Origin: Sporothrix humicola | Taxonomy: Eukaryota; Ascomycota; Sordariomycetes; Ophiostomatales; Ophiostomataceae | Direction of reading: 5' to 3' | Assembly: GCA_021396245.1 (NCBI GenBank) | Contig: WNYE01000038.1 | Coordinates: 186,001-250,000, forward strand | DNA length: 64,000 bases | In this document: piece by piece, positions 1 to 10,500 of the stretch | Layout of the letters: every line of letters starts with the position of its first letter | Numbering within the stretch: position 1 is the stretch's first letter | Program-made: the position numbers and the translations under genes | The notes under the pieces: model-generated | What the model was told of the DNA's origin: nothing | Database searches by the model: none | What the model saw: the letters and a program-made list of their open reading frames with translations, nothing else

Positions 1-537
1 TTGCCGTATGCGCTCGCCCTGCAGGCCGCGGAGCATCTGGGAGAACTGCTCGTAGTCCATGTCGTGGCGCTTGCGCTTGTCGCCAATATACAGCTTGGCC
101 CACTCGCAGTCCCAGTTGAAGGGGATGGTGGTGGGGCCCTTGTTGAGCTCGTAGAGGCGGCGGAAGTCCTCATAGCGGACAGTGCCGAGGCGCTCGACGT
201 CGAACAGGCGGAAGGCAATCTCGTACTCGGCGTCGGGCTTCATCAGGATGTTCTCGAAGTAGGCCCAGTCGGACAGGTTCACGCGGCCCTGACCGCGGCG
301 GTCGGCGACGGGGAATAGGATTGTGTACTGTTCGCGCTTGATCTTGTGGTAGTCCTCGCCCTCAGGCGCAATGGCGTTGATGAACTCGTTGAGGCCCATG
401 CCGAGCTCTCCGGTCTCGGCGTCGGGGACGGCATTCTTGAGGAAACGCGCGCGCGTTTGCGTCGACAGCTGTGAGTGCTCTTCGTGGCCGAGCAGGCTTT
501 CTTTCACGGCCTCCTTCACCGTGGATGATGACGACAT
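1..537 (-). CDS. AGC1: Mitochondrial aspartate/glutamate carrier, N-terminal part (cut by window edge)
   Basis: The minus strand is open from an ATG at 537..535 to the window edge, giving 179 codons without a stop; the rest of the gene lies outside. The protein begins MSSSSTVKEAVKESLL and reads like the N-terminal regulatory half of the aralar/citrin/Agc1 carriers (motifs LNEFINAIAPEG, YTILFPVAD, WAYFENILMKPDAEYEIAF, IPFNWDCEWAKLYIGDKR). Such carriers sit in the mitochondrial inner membrane, exchange aspartate for glutamate and serve the malate-aspartate shuttle; the six-helix carrier domain would be off-window. Two EF-hand-like helices are present, but their loops (DRRGQGRVNLSD and DVERLGTVRYED) lack several usual calcium ligands. 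No intron is seen in this part. The identification rests on recalled family sequence and is strong for the family, less so for the exact substrate. Confidence 0.85.
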   Translation of the reverse strand, partial: MSSSSTVKEAVKESLLGHEEHSQLSTQTRARFLKNAVPDAETGELGMGLNEFINAIAPEGEDYHKIKREQYTILFPVADRRGQGRVNLSDWAYFENILMKPDAEYEIAFRLFDVERLGTVRYEDFRRLYELNKGPTTIPFNWDCEWAKLYIGDKRKRHDMDYEQFSQMLRGLQGERIRQ

Positions 538-3500
538 GGCGGGCAGATGCGACTGGGGTCGTGTGGCATGCGTTGGCGGAGCGGGAGGAAGAGTCAGAGG
601 AAGGGAATCAGAGATTCAGGGGATCCGAAGTCCGAGGTCGAGAGCTGAAGAAAACGAAGCTATGTGAGAACAATGAAACAACACACAGACAAAAATAGAA
701 GAGAGAAACAGCCCAAGCAATGAGGAAAGGGCAAAAACAAAAAAGGAACGAACTGTAGGGCAGAACAATAGCTGCTTCTCTTTTTTTGTGCGTGGAGAAG
801 AAACAAAAAAGCACAGGGCACTGTGGGAGAGGATGAGGAGGAAGAGAAGGGGCGAGGAGGCGAGGGACTCGATATGGAGGTTCAATGGGGTCGGCCAAGC
901 CAGAGAAAGACAAATGACTCGAACCAGCAACGGGAAAAAAAGGGAAACAAAACGGAGAAGGGGGGTTATGATGGGGAGGGGAGGTCGAAGTGGATAAGAT
1001 TCAGGCCATCCCAGGTAGACGATAGTGTGCGCTTGGGATGGATGTGGAGAAGGGCAGGGTAGTTCGAGGTTCGAAACGGGGACAGCGGAGGATGAAAGAA
1101 AGATGGACAGAAAAAAAGAAAAGAAAAAGAAGAGATGGGGCCAGGAGTATCTTACGCGAACTAGCAGACAGTAACGGAAAGGCGGAGGAGCAGAATCGAG
1201 GAGGACCGGGCTGAGGAAGGTGCAGGCGACCGAGGGGGAGGTCGGGCGAAGAAAGCGCGAAGGGGCCAGATCGGAGACACACAACGATGAGGCGCGTCTG
1301 AAGGAAGGAAACAATATTGAAACAGGAAGTCGCAAACGACGGTCAAAACACGACTATCTTTGGAAAGAGCAAAGAAAGAAGATAAAGATAGGGAAAGAAC
1401 GAGCGTGCTATGAGAGAAAACGGATCGTGGATAGGAAAAGGCGCAAAAGGTGAGAAAAAGAAACCTGCTCCTTATTTTTTTTCGCAGTCATTAATTTTTG
1501 CCGCAGCATTTTTTTTTTCTTTTTCTGGTTTATTTTTAAGCTCTGTCCCTTAAATTTTTTTGGCTGTCCTTTTGGGACTGCCATCCGCCATTCTGCGTCG
1601 CGATTCGTCCGTTTCACCCAAGCCGCAAATAGCGTCCGTTGGCGGCCGACATTTATGTGATACGGTGTCAGTCCCCTTATATGTATAGGGGCTCGAAGTG
1701 TACACAGTCGCGTCCTCCGAATGGCAAAAATGGCAGGCAAAACTACAAATAAGGCAAGCGCGCTATTACGGAAGAGCGCCGAGAAGGCTATGGAAGGAGC
1801 ATGGAAGGAGCGTGGAGGGTGCAGCCAGCACGCGCCAAAACTCTGGCACTGTATTGCCTCTTTACTAGCCTGGTGCCACGTAAACTCCGACTCGTGCTTC
1901 TCACACGTTAAATCTCCAAATTCACAATACCACGCCCACACTCAATGTAGAAAAAGAGTGCTAGCAAGGGGAATGCGCTAAAAGATGCCCGTCTTGCGCA
2001 CAGCGGGCCCAGAAAAGCCCAGAAATAGCCAGAAAACAAAGCAGAAAATGGGCAAAAGGGGCAAAAGGGAGCTGGGAATACGGAGAACAACGCCCCCAGC
2101 AGGCGCAAAGGTGAGCCAAACGCACTGGGCTAATGCTTTCCGTGCTTCCGTTTGTCCCTGTGCAGTGGACTCGTTCGTTTCCCTTCTCCCAGCTGATCAT
2201 TCCTGATAGGAATCTTGTATCATGAGGATGACTTGAGCACAGTGTGATTTATTTATCTAGGCCACTAAACGGTCGCTCCTTCCACGAGCATACTTGTAGG
2301 CGAAAGATGAGATTGCAGATACTGATAAAATGATCTGTGGTGGAAGGAGCGGCCAGCTTAAAACGGGATCTAATTCCCGGTGTCGGCGGCAAGCTACAAT
2401 ATAAGTGACATACCGGGTGAAAATGCACATAGACGATGGTTGGACCAAAAAGGCCTCGCACAGCGCGGCACTCGGGGGCTACACTGAACCCGTGGGCGAC
2501 TTGAGCTGTCAAGCATCAAACTCCCTATAGTTTAGCTAGATGTGGTCCATCATCCATGCAAGAGGGAAGCCATACCGAGGAGCGCATCTAATCTCCAAAA
2601 CGGAAAGCGCGGTCCGTGAGACGCACCTGAGGGAAAAAGGAAAAGGCCGCAACCGTCAGGTCGGTGGCCGTGCTGGGGGACTGCCATTTTCCGGTCCTGG
2701 TCGGTTGCTCTTTCCCCAACAGACACACACCGAAGTAGTCCGTACGCCAGAATATCTCGGTGATTTAGTCCGATCTATCTCCTATGATTTATGTCCGTTG
2801 TATCATAATATTTGAGGATATTCTCACGAATTGACAGCTGTCTTTCCGCCGGACATATTTGTTCTGAGTATAAAAGACACCATGCAACTCACATCCGTTT
2901 CCATCCCGTGTCCCAAGATTCTCGCTGAAACTTTTTTTACCATCTTTGTCCGACAGCAAAAAGAACGTTGCATTTTCCCCTTGTCCCTGTGGCAGTATTG
3001 CGGTGTGTGCCGTGCGATCCCAAGAGCCAGGCCAAAGGACACACACACATTTTGTGCCCAAAGTGCTTAAATTCTTTTTATCCTTTTTTGTTTTCTATTT
3101 TCTTTCCTGTGCCTCTGACCAACGAAACACAAAACGGGCCCATGCGGCAGCCGCACCTGGACGGCCCGGAACAGGTAGCATTTCCTTCTTTGCTCACCGT
3201 CTTCTGTCTGATTTCCCCGTGACATGCAGGCTTTTTTTTTCTGCTTTTGATTTTCGCGGGGATCGTTTGTGAGGTAAAGAGAAGTTTCTCAAATAGATTC
3301 TTCCCCAGCGCCGCCTTCCGTTTGTGGGGGTCTCATCCCGCGTGTGGACTTGCCCAATTAGGTATTCCAGTCCCTCAAAATGCGCGGGAGTGCCTTCCTT
3401 CACAGCGAGAATTCAACCGGTCTCAACACTTTTGGGGCAGAGTGAGTATGACTGTTGAAGGATACAAATATCTCACGAGATTCTCTCGTTACTCGATTCT

Positions 3501-6500
3501 CCTACATCGTATTCCACGTCGTCATATTCTTGGCCATCTCACGAGCTTTCGAGATATCCCTCGTCGGTGTATTTCTCGACGGCCCCATGCATCTGATGTT
3601 AGCCTAAAGAGGGTATGCCGACTAAAAAGGGTTTGCCGGGAAAACTAGAGAAGGCTAGACACAGAGGCTAGGGAAAGAGGATGAGGATGCAGCGGGTGCG
3701 AGAAGTAAAATAATCATAAAATTTAAAAATTAGGTGCAATAAGAATGAGACGGGGAGAAAGGGTCGAGACGAGCAGGTGTCTGAGCTGCCCCAGGAAATA
3801 CTTACTTCGCTGTAGGAAGGAGGAAGAAACCCCAGAGGCTGGCCAACGAACAGTAGAGGAAGGCGCGAGACGTGACACCTCGCCCACGCTAGGGGTGGAA
3901 ACGGTGACAGAAACGGGGCGGAAACGGTGAGACCTCCGGGGAGCGGCATCTTTTCTTAACTTCTTTTACCATTTACCAGTCTCTCGGAGAGGCAAGAGAT
4001 CGTAATTGTATGTGCTACTTACGTACGTCGTATGTACAGCATCTCACCTGCCCGATTGTGCACATCATACCCTGCACCATCTCCTTACTCCAAAAACGAA
4101 CCATTGGCAAGCAAAGCAGAGAGAAAAGGGAGCCGCTGGCGGTGAGAAATGAGGAAGGAGAAAAGTGATAAAAGTGAAAAGAAAGAGCGTGACCGAGGCC
4201 GCGGCGAATTGCGGTGCCGCAAGAAGTGCGGTGGGAATGAACAGGATCCCAAAGCCTGGTTCTGGCCCTGCCACTTTTGTCTCTTTTCTCCAAAATTTTG
4301 GCATACGGAATATTGAAGTCAATTGCGACCGCACACGCCATTTCCCAAAGTCGCAGAATAGGTGGACACTGCTCGGCTTTCGGAGAACTTGGGAGCAAAG
4401 TAGCAAACAGACATTGCGACAAGCAAAAAGGTACAAAGATACTCCGTATTGTAGATTTTGGGTGGTGCGTCGTTTGCGGAAGCTGCCACTGGTGCCACCT
4501 AGCCGCCTCACAGTATATGCGCACAGTAAACATACAGTACCACTGCACCTGCAACGCAAACCGCGACCTACAATGTCGAGAACCTCGAGAATGTATCGTT
4601 GGCGCCTGCCTTGCTGAATTCTCCCTTGTTTTCTAGGTCAGTACTTCAATACTGGATTTGTGCTGTGCCTGCCGATCGACAGTTCCTGGTCGAAGGCAAG
4701 GAAAGAGCCATTGGGTTTTGCCACTGACGCAACAAGGGACACCCGTCATTGGAGATCGATACGACCAGTCGTGCTTTCCGTTTCCTTGTTCGAGCTTCAC
4801 CTCATTCTTGCTTTTTTATGTCTGTCTGTAAATTGCAGGCTCAACAAGGCAATCGAGGCAATGACCTCAGCGCTCTCAAAGAATCATCCTTTTGAATTCA
4901 TAGTTTATCAGCTTCCCTTGTTCCCTAGCTTCCCGGATATCAGAGTTCCACCTCACACACAGGACTGACACCGTTTTGGATGGAGTTCTGGCGTCTCCTG
5001 TCCCTTTGACCCTCCCTTTCCCCTCTTCCCCTCACAACAGCTTTCCCGTAGCTTGGAGATAGTGTGCATCAGCGCGTCCGGTTTTTTATCGAGGCTTTTT
5101 GACAGCGTGTGACACTGCCAATGCTTGGAGTCGTTTGCCTGGCCAAACTCAATGTATTTTGGAGTTCATCGCCCGTCTTGTTCTATTTTTCTAGTTCTTC
5201 TCCTCTTGATTGGCATGTGGTAGAGGCCGCGGGAGCTACTTCCCACTAACAGCTAAACCTCGGAGGGGCGATCTCGAGAGAAAAGAAAAGAGGAAGCAAA
5301 CGGAGAGAGAGCTGCCATATCATATGCGGACCGCAAAACGAATACCGAGAGCTCTGGGGTAGTACCTCTTCCCCTGACTCGAAGCTCGAAACCGTTGTGT
5401 CCCCAGGATATCTTGGTATTGGAAAACTGCCAACTCAGAGATGTAGCACACTTGGACTTCATTGCCGAACAGAAAAGGGCATTTGAAAAAAATTGAAGAT
5501 CCACCGTAAATGAAAGAGGACTTCAACACAAGGACAAAATACGACGTATGACATTTGAGGCAAAAAGAGACTCAAATATAAACAATAGGAAGAGAGAAGC
5601 CACCCCACGCCCGCCCACCAAAAGAGACCAGGGCCAGACCTTGCCCTGCCATCCCGTGTTTGCCCACCATCTTTCTTGCATGCTTTTCCACAGAACAGTG
5701 GGCTGTATGACATTCTATGTGCCAAGTCTCCGCTTACACCTACAATAATTAACCCCAGCTGTGCTCCGTATGGCGGTACCTCTAGTCTTACGCGATTGAA
5801 TCTCAAAAATATAACAAAACACATTGAATTGTGAAAGTCCTTGATGGAGTAAAAGTAACACCTATTAACTCCTTCTCCCACCGCATCGGAGCGATCCGTC
5901 CACTGAGCGATTTTCCCCTTCCTGAGACCCTGAGTCAATGGGACCAGAACGCCAGCCCGTCTCACGCTGCCAGCTGTTGCCTGTTTATACCGCTCCGAGG
6001 ACCGGACACAACAAATCTGGCAAACGACAGGGCAAAATTCGAGACCACAGCAGCCTTCACAGAAACGAGACGGTATTAAAACATGACATAAATGAAATGG
6101 GGGAAGACAGGTAAATAAGTAAGATGTAAAAGAAAAATTATCGTGTCTCATACAATCATCAAAAGAGTGAAAGCAAAGACTGCCTAAACAAGACAGTTCT
6201 ATGGGTTGGGTATGTGAATGAACCAGGGGAAAGACAATACAGACTGTCGGGGTAGAGTGATGTAGACAAAGTGCCATAGGCCAAGTCCGAGCAATACAAA
6301 GGAAAATATAGTAAAGCAAACAAGAAGAACGAAGGTGCCATATAAAAAGGCAGCAGACAACCAGACAAAGCAGAACCGTTGACACAAGAGACGCCATAAA
6401 TGCATATCCGAGCCTAGAAAACATGGGGAAACAGGGGAAAGATGGGTTTTAAAAGGGGGAAAGGGGGACCGGAACATTTAGCATGCTGCACGTTGCAACA

Positions 6501-6721
6501 AGCAAAATGTCCAAAGCCAGTCAAGCAAGGCTGAGGCCAGTGACGACAGTCAGAAAATGCTCGACATAGAAGAGCTTTATGGGTCGGGGGAGTGAATGAG
6601 CATTCCAGCTCACCCAGCGGCGCCTAAACCATGTCTGTCCTAGACACCGAAGAATGTCCGAGTAAAGGGCAGCGTCTAGTAACTTTTGGATCAGTCGAGC
6701 ATGTATGCATACATGCACAGC
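538..6721. other. 6.2 kb gap without a recognisable gene
   Basis: This is the upstream region of the carrier gene and the downstream region of the cyclin gene. Open frames of up to 321 codons occur on both strands, but none resembles a known family and their composition is low-complexity (Leu/Ser/Phe- or Lys/Arg-rich). Long T-runs lie around 1480-1560. An isolated TATA-like TATAAAAG at 2879-2886 faces right with no gene after it. No tRNA cloverleaf or transposon feature was seen. The first kilobase is probably the carrier's promoter and leader; the rest is unexplained. Confidence 0.6.
772..1140 (-). promoter_or_regulatory. Pyrimidine-rich tract upstream of the carrier gene
   Basis: The plus strand is purine-rich here (repeated gagga, aaaga runs), so the sense strand of the carrier gene is CT-rich 235-600 nt before its ATG. 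CT-rich stretches near transcription starts are common in filamentous fungi. The promoter or leader role is inferred from position and strand. Confidence 0.4.
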
Positions 6722-9491
6722 TTAAGCCCGGGTGTTGATGTGAATGTCTGCGCCTCTGATCGAGTAGTCCGGGGTGGATACACCAGTATCGATGACCGAG
6801 TCGGTGAATGAGTCCGTGAATGAAAGGCGATGGCGGCTGTGGTGGTAGGCATGCACAGGAGGCAACTGGTAGCCCCGGCGGATCTCGTTCTCCACGTAGA
6901 TTGCAGCCTGCTTGAACTTAACATGAGCATACTTGTCGTAGACAACCGCGTGGTGTGAGGCTGGATGGCGACAGCACTGAAGAATCGTGTTTGCCACGGG
7001 GCGGACCTGGCTCCATGTGTAACCAGAGTAGTGCGTGTGGGCCGAAGACTAAACAATCAGACAGTTAGCGAATGGCATACGAAATGTATGGGGCAACAAG
7101 GAGATATTAGGGAGTAATAGCAACAACATACCCATGAGCCCTTGTACAGCATCATTCTGGCCAAGCAGTGAGCACCGGCTGCCAAAAAGCTTGGCGGGCA
7201 GGCAACGAAGCGCTCGTCCATGATAGTGACCTCAAGGAAGTACTTAGCAAGCGTCCGCGTGTCCAAGTCGTACTCGTCCGCTTTGCTAATGCGGCGAAGG
7301 AAGCTCATCGGACCCGGCCAGCCCAGCTCGAAACCCAGCATGCTAAGCATGAAGCGTTCAGCCTTAAGAATCTCCTCTTTCTCGTAACCCTTGTCGACCA
7401 TGAAAACGATCTCCTCGATTGAAGGGCAAATAATCTCTTCGTACTTGGCGGCAATGAAAATGGCCGTGGCACCGACAAGCTGCAGCTTCGCCACGGACAC
7501 AATCTTGGTCGACAGGAATCGGTCAATGTAGTTCACAGTGAGGAACAATGTTTCGGGAAGCAAGTTGAAGCGAGAGTGGACCTGGATCAGCCACTCCATG
7601 AGTACTGACCGCATGGACCACTGGATCTCTGTCTGTTGATCCATGTAGTGGGCACTCGGCAGCATCCGGACCTAAAGCGTTGTTCTTCGTTAGTGCGTTG
7701 TTCTTGTAATTTTCCAGGTTGGGTAAACGACAAGCGGGATGTGACCTACCTCAAGCTCTCTCATGTAAGAGTTGATGTCATCTCCATACTCGGCAACCAT
7801 GCTAATGTCCCAAGCCTCGTCATCAAGGTCTTCAGGGATTCTAGATTCTTCGACAATGGCCCGGGCAATGTCCAGCTCATTCTGGATCTTAGCAGTCATC
7901 TTGGGCATGACAACGGTCGTCAGAGCGCCTGTGGTGGTATCGCCCAGAGACCGGAACGAATGAGCCGTCGTGTAGGCCTGGTCGTCGTAAAAGTCGGCAT
8001 CATCATCCCAAGGCTCCTCCACCTCGGACATCGCGCTGGCCATGGTAACGGCAGGCATACTTGACATGAAGTTAGATGGTGTCGGCTCTAGGGGCAGGTA
8101 ACGCGAATGGTCTTCAATGGGACGAAGATGCTCTTCAGTATCGAGGACAGCAGCCTCAATCTCCTCACGAAGGCGTCCAATGTCATCGTCGGAGCCATCG
8201 GACAGAGACGGCAGGGCGGTGTGATGAAAGTTTTCAACAGCGTCAACAAAGGGAGCTTCGTTGGCATCTCCAACTTCACTATTGTGCACGGCCTCAATGT
8301 CAATGGCAGCACTCGGGTTAACAGCATTGACTCGAACGTGCTCCGACTGGCCAATAGGCTCGGCAATCGACTGGGCAATCTGCTGAGCAATCGGCTCAGC
8401 TTCAGCTTCAGCAACGGGATCCTGAGCCTGGCTCTGGCTCTTTCCAGCATCTGCAAAGACCACAACGTCCTCAAAATTGCTGCGGTCAATAGGCAGACGA
8501 CTCAGGGTTCTGCGAAGAGGCTTCTTTTGCTGATGCTGTAAGCCATTTGCATTCTTAAGGCAAGGCTGGCTCTTGCTATGGCGTGGGCTTCTCTTAGGTT
8601 TGTTCCAGTTCGCCATGACAGGCTCAGCAACATTGTCAATGATAGTGGCAGTCTCGGGCCGAAGCACAGCCGGTGCGTGCTTGATCTGACCGTCCTGGCT
8701 AGTGACGAAAGTTGCCTTGCGGGCAGCACCAGTCTGTGTCTTGCCGGTAGGCTGAAACTGAACATTGAGTGAATTCGTCGGGGCGGTGGAGGCGGTCGAG
8801 GTCGGGGCGATGCTGGCACGTGGTCGCTGTGCAGGGGCAAGGAATGCAGTGCCGGCGGCCGGCTGGGCAACAGTGTCCTTAGCATGTGCGGGAGGTGGGG
8901 GAGCTGGCATCGGGGCGGTCGAGACGAGGCCAGCCTTGGATCCGTCAACAGCCGTTCCAGCCTTGAAGCTGTAGACGGCAGCCGTGCCATCCACGTGTCT
9001 AACCACGTTGCTGACATCTCCAAAGGCCGTCCGCCGTGCTGGGGCCTTGTTCTGGGCAAGGGCCACGTCCTTGATAGCATCCTTGAAAATAGGCACGCCG
9101 GTCGACTTATTCCGCTGGTGGTTGGTTGTGAACGTCGTCGGGACCATGTTCTCGTTGTTCAGGTTGGAGTTTGCCCGGTAGGCACGTTGGGCAGGCTGGC
9201 ACGTAGGGGAAAAGAGTTAGCTTCAGGAATGCAAAAGAGATGGCACGTATGAGACGATGGCTACGTAGACAAATAAGAAAGACAGGTATTTTGAGTAGGG
9301 TAGGTAGCAAAAGAACGACTTTCGGATGGCCCTGTCTACACATGAGATGGCACAGCCATAGCCGACAACGAGGACCGAAAGCTCAGTGCAGTTGCAACGA
9401 GACAGGAAACACGCGAAAGTGGCCAAGAGAGCCAGTGCCAGAAGCTTTCTGTGAAGAAAAAAATGCAGTATTGACTTACTTTGGCGTCCAT
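6722..9491 (-). CDS. nimE: G2/mitotic B-type cyclin (four exons, 774 aa)
   Basis: Proposed exons are 9491..9480, 9195..7750, 7671..7132 and 7048..6722, all phase 0; introns have GT-AG ends (284, 78 and 83 nt). The first exon codes only MDAK. The long N-terminal half is disordered and rich in Ala, Ser and Pro. The cyclin boxes start near residue 490: MDQQTEIQWSMRSVLMEWL, ETLFLTVNYIDRFLS, AAKYEEIICPSIEEIVFM and, in the second box, LAKYFLEVTIMDERF and SAHTHYSGYTWSQV across the last junction. These are hallmarks of B-type cyclins that activate Cdk1 at mitotic entry. A destruction-box-like element, RTAFGDVSN, lies at residues 59-67 with Phe where Leu is usual; no KEN box was seen. The acidic EEAWD/ISMVAEY-type segment just before the cyclin box is typical of fungal homologues. 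The family is secure; the symbol is assigned by likely orthology to the Aspergillus gene. Confidence 0.93.
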
Positions 9492-9848
9492 GGTATATTA
9501 GAGTTTCGTGAATAGAAAAAAAAAGAATGAAGAAAAAATAGCTGGCAAGACAAAGCTCCTTTTTTGTTGGAATAACAGATAGCCGCCGGAAAAGAGATAT
9601 GTAACAGCCAAGGCGTACAGACTCTATGGGTGTAGATATTGTGTCGATGCTGATAGCTGGGTATAGTTTTCGTGTAATCGTTGCCGTAACCGTAGCGGAA
9701 AAAGACGCGGTGCGGGTGCAACGAGGTCGAGGTGAAAAGAAAGATCCAATTGCAAAGTCGTCACAGCAAGCCTGTCGCGTCTAGAAAAAAGCGAGAAGCT
9801 GCCAGGCGAGCTGACAAGAACGACAATGCCGTTGCCAGACGAGAAAAA

Positions 9849-9854
9849 ACGCGT
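9849..9854. promoter_or_regulatory. MluI cell-cycle box-like ACGCGT
   Basis: ACGCGT in the context AAAACGCGTC lies about 360 bp before the cyclin ATG. This is the core bound by MBF-type complexes in yeasts. A single six-base match is expected by chance every few kilobases, so the role is only suggested by the neighbouring gene. Confidence 0.25.
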
Positions 9855-10039
9855 CTTGCGATGCGTGTCGTTCCGAGTCCTGTCGAGTATCGTTGCTTTT
9901 TGGCGTGTATATTCGTTTATCTTCGTGCTTGGTATTCGCTGTGAAAGAGGACCGTCGAGTAGAAAGAACCCTCAATGTTCACAACAAAAATGGCACGCCT
10001 CGAAAAACGAGACGGAGTCACGGAGCTGCGAGACGGGGC

Positions 10040-10500
10040 GACATGTGAGGAGGTATGGTTGGCGAGTTTGTCGAGGGAAGGAAAGTGGGAGAGAAAAGGA
10101 ATCAAGGGAAGAAGGTAAAAAAAAAGCGAAACGCAAGAAGAGATGAAACAAAACGACACGAGAATAACAAAAACAGAAAGAATTGGAGGGGAGAAGACGG
10201 GAAGTGTCTGGCGGGACAACAACAAAAACAAAGCGATGCCAGCAGAAGGAAGAAAGAGACAAGGGAGGAGGGTGCAAAGAACGGGAGAGGTCGTCAGCTT
10301 TCGCTGTAAACAAGAAGGAAGAAGGATGTGACCCAAAACAAGACGGGGAAATGGCAAGAGATCAATAACAAAACAACGAATGAGAAGAGCAGAAAGCACG
10401 ACTGCGATCAAAGAAGGCGAGGAGAGTGCGAGACACAACACAGAAAGATATAAAGGGAGGAGGAGAGGTGCGAAGGGAGAAAAGGAGACGTAGGAAATTG
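10040..10500 (-). promoter_or_regulatory. Pyrimidine-rich tract upstream of the cyclin gene
   Basis: The plus strand is strongly purine-rich (gaagga, aaaaac, gagag), giving a CT-rich sense strand for the cyclin about 550-1000 nt before its ATG. A promoter or 5' leader role is inferred from position and strand. Confidence 0.35.
10306..10313 (+). promoter_or_regulatory. Forkhead-like site GTAAACAA
   Basis: GTAAACAA matches the forkhead consensus used at G2/M genes in yeasts and lies about 815 bp upstream of the cyclin start. A second core in the opposite direction (TGTTTAC, 10971-10977) is about 1.5 kb upstream. Both could be chance matches. Confidence 0.25.

Noticed and set aside
1068..1080. 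GGTTCGAAAC resembling a tRNA T-loop
   Set aside because: No matching T-stem, anticodon arm or acceptor stem could be built around it.
616..1335. A 239-codon minus-strand frame upstream of the carrier
   Set aside because: It is the translation of a CT-rich leader (Ser/Pro/Leu/Phe); no coding signal beyond composition.
2879..2886. An isolated TATAAAAG facing right
   Set aside because: No plus-strand gene follows within several kilobases; probably a chance match.
5459..6424. A 321-codon minus-strand frame in the first gap
   Set aside because: Its Leu/Phe/Cys/Ser-rich composition, lack of any recognisable motif and AT-rich codons do not match the real genes here.
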